Part shown: positions 6,131 to 11,933 of the stretch, piece after piece
Position numbering within the stretch: the first letter of the stretch is position 1
Layout of the letters: each line of letters opens with the position of its first letter
Source of the DNA: CAYNNP01 sp964398215
GTDB taxonomy: Bacteria; Planctomycetota; Planctomycetia; Pirellulales; Pirellulaceae
DNA length: 12,047 nucleotides
Direction of reading: 5' to 3'
Assembly: GCA_964398215.1 (NCBI GenBank)
Contig: CAYNNP010000208.1
Coordinates: forward strand, 1 to 12,047
Translations under genes and position numbers: made by a program
Notes under the pieces: model-generated
Database searches by the model: none
The model's input: the letters and a program-made list of their open reading frames with translations, nothing else
What the model was told of the DNA's origin: nothing

Positions 6131-8053
6131 CTAGCGAATTGAAATCTCAATAGGATTCAGCAACCAAGCGGTTGGGCGTCCACGATTGTTCATCGCATCA
6201 TCCAACAACGTTCGGGTCGTTTGCAAATTCAAACCACGTTGCTGCAGTGCACGCAGCGCTGTCACGGGCATGTGTTGCCAGATTTCGTCATCGTCACCTG
6301 TACTTAATAAATCAGCGAGATTCAAACCGCTGGAAGTGATAGGCCGATGGATTACTTTGAAGTCATCCAAGCCCGCTTTTTTCGCGACGACAGCCAAGCA
6401 ATCATCAACACCGCCAATGCTATCGACCAGTTTTAGTCGGCGTGCCTGATCCCCGGACCAAACGCGACCGCCGGCCAAGTCCTTCAGTTTCTCAATCTCA
6501 ATGCCGCGCGCCTTGCTGGCCAATTTCAAGAACCTGCTGTAGACCATGTCGATCGATTCTTGGATGACTTTCGATTCTTGCTCTGACCACGATCGATTCA
6601 GGGCGAATGCGCTCGCGGAATCGTCCAGCGTGATCGACTCCAGATGCACACCCACGCGACGCAACAACGAACCCAAAGTCAGCTTCATTGAAAAAACGCC
6701 AATCGATCCTGTCAAAGTGCCTCGTTCGGCGTAGACAGGCGCGTCGATGCAAGCGATCCAGTACCCGCCTGACGCAGCAACGGTTCCCATCGATACGATG
6801 GTTGGTTTCGCTTTCACAAGTTTGACCAATGCTTGGCGAATCGATTCACTTGCTGTCGCGCTTCCGCCAGGCGAATTGATTCGAACCACGACTCCCTTGA
6901 CTTTGCTGTCGTTGATCAGTTTTTCGATATGTTCGACTGTTGGTCCGGAAACCATATTGCCTGCGGATTCTTTGGTGCCGTCGATGATTGTTCCGCTCAA
7001 GTGCAAAACTGCGATCGAGTTATCCGACACACGCGATGAGTCGCTTGGCCCGGCCATGATTTGGCCCATCAGTTGAAAGAAAGATATTTCTTGGCGAGCT
7101 TTCTTTTTCCGCGACGTCCATTCCACTTCGTCGTCGATTTCTTTTTCTATCGACGCGATCATTGATCCGTACGGCGCAAGCTGATCGACTAAGCCTGCGG
7201 ATAAAGCTTGTCGCGGCATGATCATGCGTTTTGCCTGAAGCTCGCGAATAACCTTTGGCTTCAGGCCACGGCCTTTAGCAATCGCATCAACGCGTGCATC
7301 ATTCATCGACCGCAGCATATCTAGATAGTGATTGCGAAGATGGTCGCTCATCTTGGAATTCAAGTACGGTTCAACGGCGCCCTTGAAGTTGCCCGCGCGA
7401 ACCACCGACGCTTTGACCCCGACCAGATCCATGGCGTCTTTATAGAACATGGATTCCATCGACGCTGATGGCATGTCGATCCCGCCAAAGTCAGCAATGA
7501 AGACTTCATCGCATTGTGCTGCGATCGCCAAGTGAACACCGGCTGCATTCTCTAACCACGCAAATGTCTTTTTGCCAGCCGTCTTCAAGGCTTTCATGCG
7601 ACGCGCGAATTCGTCAAGCTGGGCTGGGTTGAGTGACAAATTGCCGTCAGCAAGATTGAACACTACATAGTCGTAATTCTCATTGTTGGAGACGTCTTTG
7701 ATGTACTGGCAAAGCCGATAGAACGACTTTTGTTTTCCAGCGCCTCCACCCATCAGCAACGAAACGGGATCGAAACTGATCGGCTGAACAAGATCCACAT
7801 AGCTGCCAGACATCTTGATCTCCAGCACCATGGCGGGATCAGCTTTCTCTGCTTCTTCCTTCTTGATGTCTTTGGATTTATTTGCCTGACCGTTTTTTTT
7901 CGCTTTGGCAGAATCAGCCTTCGATTTCTTCGCGTCAACTTTTGCAGATTTGGGCTTCGTTTTCTCCTTTTCGGCAGTCCGCTGCCCAGCAGCAATCGGT
8001 GCAAAAAGGAATGCGAATACAAGGATCTGAGTAAGTCGAAAACTGCGATGCAT
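6131..8053 (-). CDS. sppA: Signal peptide peptidase SppA, 67K two-domain type
   Basis: A serine protease of the SppA family (MEROPS S49), which degrades signal peptides and other membrane peptides at the outer face of the inner membrane. From the chosen start it has 640 aa, close to the E. coli-type enzyme with two tandem domains. The dyad is split as in that enzyme: K224 in NFKGAVEPY of the first domain and S428 in MGTVAASGGYW of the second. VVRINSPGGS and GTLTGSIGVF flank the serine region. Residues 2-24 (HRSFRLTQILVFAFLFAPIAAGQ) are a signal peptide or membrane anchor, followed by a lysine-rich linker at about 27-70. The ATG at 8053 is chosen over 8089: it places the hydrophobic segment at the N-terminus and has GGGGA 5 nt upstream (8059-8063). 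The upstream ATG would add 12 residues and lacks a ribosome site. It heads the DUF4416-sulfatase-NUDIX run. Confidence 0.94.
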   Translation of the reverse strand: MHRSFRLTQILVFAFLFAPIAAGQRTAEKEKTKPKSAKVDAKKSKADSAKAKKNGQANKSKDIKKEEAEKADPAMVLEIKMSGSYVDLVQPISFDPVSLLMGGGAGKQKSFYRLCQYIKDVSNNENYDYVVFNLADGNLSLNPAQLDEFARRMKALKTAGKKTFAWLENAAGVHLAIAAQCDEVFIADFGGIDMPSASMESMFYKDAMDLVGVKASVVRAGNFKGAVEPYLNSKMSDHLRNHYLDMLRSMNDARVDAIAKGRGLKPKVIRELQAKRMIMPRQALSAGLVDQLAPYGSMIASIEKEIDDEVEWTSRKKKARQEISFFQLMGQIMAGPSDSSRVSDNSIAVLHLSGTIIDGTKESAGNMVSGPTVEHIEKLINDSKVKGVVVRINSPGGSATASESIRQALVKLVKAKPTIVSMGTVAASGGYWIACIDAPVYAERGTLTGSIGVFSMKLTLGSLLRRVGVHLESITLDDSASAFALNRSWSEQESKVIQESIDMVYSRFLKLASKARGIEIEKLKDLAGGRVWSGDQARRLKLVDSIGGVDDCLAVVAKKAGLDDFKVIHRPITSSGLNLADLLSTGDDDEIWQHMPVTALRALQQRGLNLQTTRTLLDDAMNNRGRPTAWLLNPIEISIR

Positions 8054-8058
8054 GGTTT

Positions 8059-8063
8059 TCCCC
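8059..8063 (-). promoter_or_regulatory. Ribosome binding site of sppA
   Basis: GGGGA on the minus strand lies 5 nt before the ATG at 8053. It is the reason for preferring this start over the in-frame ATG at 8089, which has no purine tract upstream. Confidence 0.45.
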
Positions 8064-8091
8064 AAGGAGTGATAGTCTGGATGCAGCATTC

Positions 8092-8100
8092 AGTCTAACA
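8092..8100 (-). promoter_or_regulatory. Possible extended -10 promoter for sppA
   Basis: On the minus strand TGTTAGACT matches an extended -10 (TG, one base, TAnAcT-like hexamer). A start about 7 nt downstream, near 8086, would give a leader of about 33 nt to the ATG at 8053 and would leave the alternative ATG at 8089 outside the transcript. No good -35 is visible at 17 nt. If real, sppA has its own promoter separate from ispG. Confidence 0.25.
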
Positions 8101-8198
8101 CGCGACGGCCAGGATTAAAGAATCACTGTGGCCCACACCCAGGCAAATCACTTTTTCGATGTTGCGATTATTTCTACACCCTCGTGCGCAGCAGGAGC

Positions 8199-8251
8199 GG
8201 CATAGGCTTCCAGCCTGTGTTTTTGCTATTCACAGGCTGGAAGCCTATGCC
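8199..8251. repeat. Perfect 21-bp inverted repeat
   Basis: The arms 8199-8219 and 8231-8251 are exact reverse complements around an 11-nt A/T-rich loop. Two further pairs form beyond one mismatch (8196-8197 with 8253-8254). Such a long perfect stem exceeds ordinary terminators. In the direction of ispG transcription no U-run follows it, so it would be at best an unusual terminator or 3'-end stabiliser. It resembles a dispersed palindromic element (REP or MITE remnant) and I recall similar intergenic sequences in planctomycete genomes, unverified. Confidence 0.85.
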
Positions 8252-8280
8252 ACTTTTGTCGGGCAGGAATGCCCAACGTA
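8252..8280. repeat. Small repeat unit with GGGCA/TGCCC hairpin
   Basis: ACTTTTGTCGGGC at 8252-8264 recurs at 11769-11781 in the same orientation and at 11577-11589 inverted, three exact 13-nt copies in this window. It runs into GGGCA-GGAA-TGCCC (8261-8274), a 5-bp stem with a tetraloop. It directly abuts the perfect inverted repeat to its left, so the two form one composite unit. Confidence 0.65.
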
Positions 8281-8294
8281 CTTTGAAGAATGCT

Positions 8295-9440
8295 CTATTG
8301 TGAAGGTTGTTTTTGCGAAATCAGTACATCGAGTTCCGATTTTAGTTTCGGCAAGATCTCGTCGTACCCGAACGCTCCAAGTGCCTGGGTGCCTTTTTTC
8401 AAGTTCACCTTTGCGGGGCCGCACCATAGGCCAAGGTCTGCATCATCGGTCTCGCCAGGACCATTCACTCGACAACCCATCACGGCAATCGTGATTTCGT
8501 AGTCCTTTGCATAGGTGGTCATCTCTTTTACCTGCGCGGCCAGATCGACGAACGCTTCGTTCTCGACGCGAGAGCAACTTGGGCAGCTGATGATGTTTAG
8601 CTGTTTGTCATTCAAGTTGACAACGGTTCGCACACGACCTGCGTAGATGTCTTTGATGATCGTTAGCCCCGCGTCGATCTCTTCAGGCTTGCGCGGATTC
8701 GGCAACGTCAACGAAACGCGAACGGTGTCTCCGATTCCACGACCAATCAGTTGCTCGAAAGCCATTCGTGTTTTGATGATGCCATCGGGGGGCATTCCTG
8801 CTTCGGTCACTCCCAAGTGCAATGGCACTTCGCTTCGCTGCTGTGCAAAACGCTGATTCACATCGATTACTTTTCTGGGATCACTATCCTTTAGCGAAAC
8901 AACATAACGGTGGAAATCAAGTGAATCGACAAACTCGCAGTGCTCCAGAGCGCTTTCCAGCATCGGTGTGATCGAGTCCGATGGGTCGTACTTCTCTTTT
9001 TTGGCAGGATCGACGCTTCCGCAATTCACACCGATGCGAACAGCACAGTCATTGTCTTTCGCTTGGTTGATGATGAACGCAACTTTGTCCTGCCAAGGCT
9101 TGTCACGCTGATGATGATACAAGTGTCCTGGGTTGTATCGGATTTTGTTAACGTACGGAGCAACTGTTTCGGCGAGCTTGAAATTCTCTTGCAGGTCCAC
9201 TGCCAAGTTCGCGGTGGTCTGTTTTCTGATTTCAGCCAACGCCGCAGCATCTTTGTCGCTGTCCACGGCAATCCGCACAACACCGGCACCAGCTTCGCGA
9301 AGCGCCTCGGCTTGAGCCACGGTAGCATCCACGTCTTGGGTTTTCGTCGCCGTCATGCTCTGGACTGCAATCGGATTCCCAGCTCCGACCACGATGTTGC
9401 CAATCGGAACAGCTCGCGTTTCGTTTCGTTGAATTGACAT
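8295..9440 (-). CDS. ispG: (E)-4-hydroxy-3-methylbut-2-enyl-diphosphate synthase IspG (GcpE)
   Basis: IspG reduces methylerythritol cyclodiphosphate to HMBPP, the penultimate step of the MEP isoprenoid pathway, using a [4Fe-4S] cluster. From the ATG at 9440 the protein has 381 aa, close to the 372 of E. coli and of the compact bacterial type without the plant insert. The cluster ligands are C286 and C289 (SCPSCSR), C323 (GCRVNGPGE) and E330 in the same motif. Other landmarks are the N-terminal VGAGNPIAVQSMT, RYNPGH, and the barrel segment RIGVNCGS (IspG usually has NxGS here). The frame is open up to 9647, but those 69 extra residues match nothing in IspG and cover hairpin-rich intergenic DNA, so they are excluded. 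No Shine-Dalgarno is evident before 9440. The gene lies 210 nt downstream of the secreted repeat protein and may share its transcript. It is expected to act in the cytoplasm. Confidence 0.97.
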   Translation of the reverse strand: MSIQRNETRAVPIGNIVVGAGNPIAVQSMTATKTQDVDATVAQAEALREAGAGVVRIAVDSDKDAAALAEIRKQTTANLAVDLQENFKLAETVAPYVNKIRYNPGHLYHHQRDKPWQDKVAFIINQAKDNDCAVRIGVNCGSVDPAKKEKYDPSDSITPMLESALEHCEFVDSLDFHRYVVSLKDSDPRKVIDVNQRFAQQRSEVPLHLGVTEAGMPPDGIIKTRMAFEQLIGRGIGDTVRVSLTLPNPRKPEEIDAGLTIIKDIYAGRVRTVVNLNDKQLNIISCPSCSRVENEAFVDLAAQVKEMTTYAKDYEITIAVMGCRVNGPGETDDADLGLWCGPAKVNLKKGTQALGAFGYDEILPKLKSELDVLISQKQPSQ

Positions 9441-9650
9441 GAGTTGAAAGAGTTGGTTGGGGAATCTGGAAACTTGTGCGCCGGTGCGATGCTGCTGTGG
9501 CGTTGGTTGTGAGCCGAAAGCGCGGCTACACGTGGGTGGGTCGTCGCCACGATACCACAAACGGCACTCTCTGAACGAGAGCGCCGTCTGTAATGGAATT
9601 TCCGGCGACGTTGTAACCGTACTTGCGCCGCCAGCATAACCAGTCAAAAA
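9441..9650. other. ispG leader region with two hairpin elements
   Basis: This 210-nt gap between the repeat-protein stop and the ispG start holds a small hairpin, AGCCG/CGGCT at 9512-9516 and 9523-9527, and a stronger one at 9561-9587. No gene is supported, although a frame continuous with ispG is open across it. The sequence could be a structured 5' leader of ispG or a cluster of dispersed repeats; I do not recognise a known riboswitch. Confidence 0.45.
9561..9587. repeat. 11-bp hairpin upstream of ispG
   Basis: Arms 9561-9571 (ACGGCACTCTC) and 9577-9587 (GAGAGCGCCGT) pair around a 5-nt loop with a single G-T type mismatch, and the similarity extends a few bases outward (9558-9590). No T-run follows on the minus strand, so a terminator is unlikely. 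It could be a dispersed repeat unit or an RNA structure in the ispG leader. Confidence 0.6.
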
Positions 9651-11399
9651 CTACTGCAGCAGGGCAGCTGCGATCTGTGCAATGTGAGGCATGACCTCAC
9701 GCTGCAGACGTCGCAGCCGAAGTGCCTGCGAAGCGGAAACACCGTGAGATTCAATCGTTTGCAAGTTGCGTGACAGCTGGTCAAATCCTTGCAACAAATG
9801 CTCGGCTTCGCCCTGCAGCCTTTGGAGATACTTTTGGTCGCTCAGCCGCGAAGGGCGATCCAACATTTTGTGGAGTTCCTTACTGTGACGGTAAAAATCG
9901 TCGACCGAATCGCGAGTCGAATCACGGAACGAGCTGGGACGCAGCGAGCGTTCGATTTTTCGGATTTCGCCACGAAGGTATTCTGATGATCCTTCCAGTG
10001 CCGCGGCGGCTTGCAAGAGCCTAGCGACGCTAACTTGTGAACTGTGCCCAGTCCCAACCGCGACTCGGATTTCTTCACAGGCATGATTCACTTCGTCTAT
10101 CGTACCGCGGTTCAGCGATGGAATCTGCTGGAATGAACGTTGGACAGAATTCCAGCCCCTTTCCAGTTTGATAAATTGGTCACGAATTTGTTCAGCCGGT
10201 GCTTTTCGGTCACCCAGGCGTTTAAGTTCAGTGGCTTGAGAGTTCAGCAAACGACAGGTTTCCAAAAGCTGGATTTGATCTTTCGGTTGCAATCGAATCA
10301 TGGCTCGCAAACTCAGTTGCCCAAGGATTTGTTCCAAGCCATGCTCGATGCGATGAATCGCGCCTGACAAATCCAACTGCGCCGCAGGCGGTTGAATCCT
10401 CAGCAACTGATAGGTCTGTTCTCCACAATCACTGATGCGATCGAGTCGGCGGTGCAAGTGCGGGTTGTTGTATGCGTAGACTCGCGATGCGAATTCACGC
10501 CACCTCGTCCCATAGTCTTGAAAATGACCAGCGATCTCGTCGTAAGACATTTTCTGTACATAGTCTGCTTCACGAAGCAAACGTTGACGCAGCAAGCGCA
10601 GGTCATGAGTCAGCGTTTGACAAACAGGGTCGTTGCCAATCGCAATGTGCAAATCGTCTTCTAGGGCCAACATGTAGGCGCCAGCTTCAATGATCACATC
10701 GTTCAGTGCGTGGCGATCGAACTGCGGTTCGATATTCAGTTGCTTTCCCATCAAACCACAGTAATCGTCGCAACGAGCGATGGCCTGTGTCGAAGCCTTG
10801 CTAAGGCCATTGATTCCGCGAAGCGAAAAAGAAACTTGGCGCCAACTGGCGTCAAGCTCTCCGTATGGCCGCACGATTGTCTGAAGTGATGACAAGCCAT
10901 CGCAGGCTTGGATCACGGCCTGGCATTGTGCCGAAACCCTGTAGACTTCTGGCAAGACCCCACGGATCGCAGTGTTGCGGGCCGCCGAGGCTTTCAAGTC
11001 CGCGACGAGTGGCCCGATTTGCGTATTGAATCCGACCAACTGCTTGGCAAACGCAGCGGCTTCTTGGCTACGTACGTTGATCGATCCCGACCGCGGGCGC
11101 GATGGCACAATCGTTGGACCGGGTTGCCGTGGTGATGGTCCGCCAAAGCCGCTGGGCAGTTTTACTTGATAGGGGTTGTTGGCGGGACGTGTGTTTGTGG
11201 CTTTGGAACGCGCTCTTGCTCGCGCCTCTGCTTCGGCACGCTGGGCTTTTTCGCGTTCCAGATGCGATTCAGCAAGCGTTCGAAATAACCCTTCGATTAA
11301 CTGCCCGCGTTGGGCGGTTGCCTCACGCAGCGGCAGCGCCGCCAAGAGGCAAATTGCCGCCAAGATAAGTCGTGGGTTTGGTCTCATTGCATATTCCAT
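9651..11399 (-). CDS. Secreted helical repeat protein of unknown function
   Basis: 582 aa from ATG 11399 or 578 from ATG 11387; the latter, with GGA upstream, gives a cleaner signal peptide (MRPNPRLILAAICLLAALPLREATA). I do not recognise a family. After the signal, about 31-68 is a charged Arg/Glu/Ala helix of coiled-coil type. About 70-108 is a Pro/Gly/Ser linker. From about 112 to the end the protein is almost entirely amphipathic helix. This part has a three-fold tandem repeat: W186, W300 and W416 are 114 and 116 residues apart, and C210, C325 and C441 are 115 and 116 apart. Each W is preceded by an aromatic-rich segment and followed 24-25 residues later by the Cys. A degenerate fourth copy may lie at about 500-570. 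No catalytic motif or membrane segment other than the signal is visible. It is probably an extracytoplasmic structural or binding protein. It is encoded just upstream of ispG. Confidence 0.85.
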   Translation of the reverse strand: MEYAMRPNPRLILAAICLLAALPLREATAQRGQLIEGLFRTLAESHLEREKAQRAEAEARARARSKATNTRPANNPYQVKLPSGFGGPSPRQPGPTIVPSRPRSGSINVRSQEAAAFAKQLVGFNTQIGPLVADLKASAARNTAIRGVLPEVYRVSAQCQAVIQACDGLSSLQTIVRPYGELDASWRQVSFSLRGINGLSKASTQAIARCDDYCGLMGKQLNIEPQFDRHALNDVIIEAGAYMLALEDDLHIAIGNDPVCQTLTHDLRLLRQRLLREADYVQKMSYDEIAGHFQDYGTRWREFASRVYAYNNPHLHRRLDRISDCGEQTYQLLRIQPPAAQLDLSGAIHRIEHGLEQILGQLSLRAMIRLQPKDQIQLLETCRLLNSQATELKRLGDRKAPAEQIRDQFIKLERGWNSVQRSFQQIPSLNRGTIDEVNHACEEIRVAVGTGHSSQVSVARLLQAAAALEGSSEYLRGEIRKIERSLRPSSFRDSTRDSVDDFYRHSKELHKMLDRPSRLSDQKYLQRLQGEAEHLLQGFDQLSRNLQTIESHGVSASQALRLRRLQREVMPHIAQIAAALLQ

Positions 11400-11429
11400 G
11401 TGGTTCTGGGTTCGTCGATTGCCGCTCTG

Positions 11430-11435
11430 ATTGTA
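11430..11435 (-). promoter_or_regulatory. Possible -10 box for the secreted repeat protein
   Basis: TACAAT on the minus strand lies about 31 nt before the ATG at 11399 and about 43 nt before the ATG at 11387. No good -35 hexamer is visible at 17 nt, so this is a weak call that rests on position and one hexamer with a single mismatch. Confidence 0.22.
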
Positions 11436-11574
11436 CCCGGATTTGGGAACTTACGCTCTCGGGCAATTGAGAAAAGCACAGAAGCCTACATGTTCGCTTG
11501 TCGGCGGCACGAACTCGATCGACGAGGGTGACATCGCGTTTGTCGGAGCGTCGGTAGGGAGGTCCAAGATTGAT

Positions 11575-11783
11575 GCGCCCGACAAAAGTCGCGAACGACA
11601 AGATTCGTTTTTAGCGTCGCGATACAGCGTGTGAATGAATCACTCTCCCACTGGGAGAGTCGGGCTCTCAGGCCCGGAGAGGGCCCTCCCCGGGCCTGAG
11701 AGCCCGACCCTCCCGCTGCGCAGGAGGGTAACAAAACATCGCAATATCAAAACCTAACACGCCGGACTACTTTTGTCGGGCGC
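11575..11783. repeat. Nested palindromic element with 15-bp terminal inverted repeats
   Basis: Exact 15-nt inverted copies of ACTTTTGTCGGGCGC stand at 11575-11589 (inverted) and 11769-11783 (direct), about 180 nt apart. Their midpoint (about 11679) nearly coincides with the centre of a long palindrome at 11653-11714. The unit of about 209 bp has no coding capacity and resembles a MITE or a compound REP-type element. No target-site duplication is evident at the outer edges, so mobility is inference. Confidence 0.5.
11642..11729. repeat. Large G+C-rich palindrome with two side hairpins
   Basis: The core arms 11659-11677 and 11690-11708 are exact 19-nt reverse complements. Inside them GAGGGCCCTC (11679-11688) is itself a perfect palindrome, so 11659-11708 folds with one mismatched pair, and the pairing extends to 11653-11714 with two mismatches. 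Alternatively the flanks fold on themselves: ACTCTCCC-ACT-GGGAGAGT (11642-11660) and ACCCTCC/GGAGGGT (11707-11713 and 11723-11729). DNA or RNA here could therefore form either one long stem or a three-hairpin cross. Confidence 0.85.
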
Positions 11784-11890
11784 GTCAAGAGTGGCCAACC
11801 TACATGGGTGATGCGATTGGCCGAGCAAGGCAGGTGAGCCTTGGCGAGCTTCAACGACACCAGGAGATCGCAACACATTCAGTCTGCGGC

Positions 11891-11933
11891 GTTAACCGGG
11901 CCTCATTTCCTGCTTTTGTCAAGTACGGTTAAC
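11891..11933 (-). repeat. 8-bp inverted repeat around a stop codon
   Basis: GTTAACCG at 11891-11898 and CGGTTAAC at 11926-11933 are exact reverse complements 27 nt apart and enclose the stop codon of the partial gene at the right edge. No T-run follows on the minus strand. It may be a protein-binding site or a weak terminator; chance cannot be excluded. Confidence 0.35.

Larger units (their letters stand above)
8101..8294. other. ispG-sppA intergenic region with repeat elements
   Basis: No gene is supported here. The region contains a perfect 21-bp inverted repeat (8199-8251) and a short hairpin (8261-8274), described separately. Small frames that cross it change strand freely and have no recognisable product. 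Whether transcription from ispG continues into sppA through these hairpins cannot be decided from sequence. Confidence 0.6.
11388..11902. other. Gene-poor, repeat-rich region
   Basis: More than 500 nt without a supported gene. It contains a possible promoter for the repeat protein near 11430, the nested inverted repeats at 11575-11783, a 6-bp hairpin CAAGGC/GCCTTG (11826-11831 and 11838-11843), and half of an inverted repeat overlapping the next gene's stop (11891-11933). Small frames here have no recognisable product and are broken up by the palindromes. Confidence 0.55.

Noticed and set aside
8054..8089. SppA start at ATG 8089
   Set aside because: It would put 12 polar residues before the signal segment, has no ribosome site and lies at or upstream of the putative transcription start.
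8159..8502. Small frames across the ispG-sppA gap and ispG 3' end
   Set aside because: They are created by the perfect inverted repeat and the antisense of ispG; no protein features.
9441..9647. N-terminal extension of IspG by 69 residues from ATG 9647
   Set aside because: The extra residues match nothing in IspG, run through hairpin DNA, and the ATG at 9440 gives the normal family length.
11642..11729. CRISPR array
   Set aside because: The repeats are inverted, not regularly spaced direct repeats with unique spacers, and no cas gene is nearby.
11431..11734. Small plus- and minus-strand frames upstream of the secreted repeat protein
   Set aside because: They consist of repeat and palindrome sequence with no recognisable domain.
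11800..11880. tRNA-like hairpin at 11826-11843
   Set aside because: No T-loop consensus, no anticodon stem of proper size and no acceptor pairing; only an isolated 6-bp stem.
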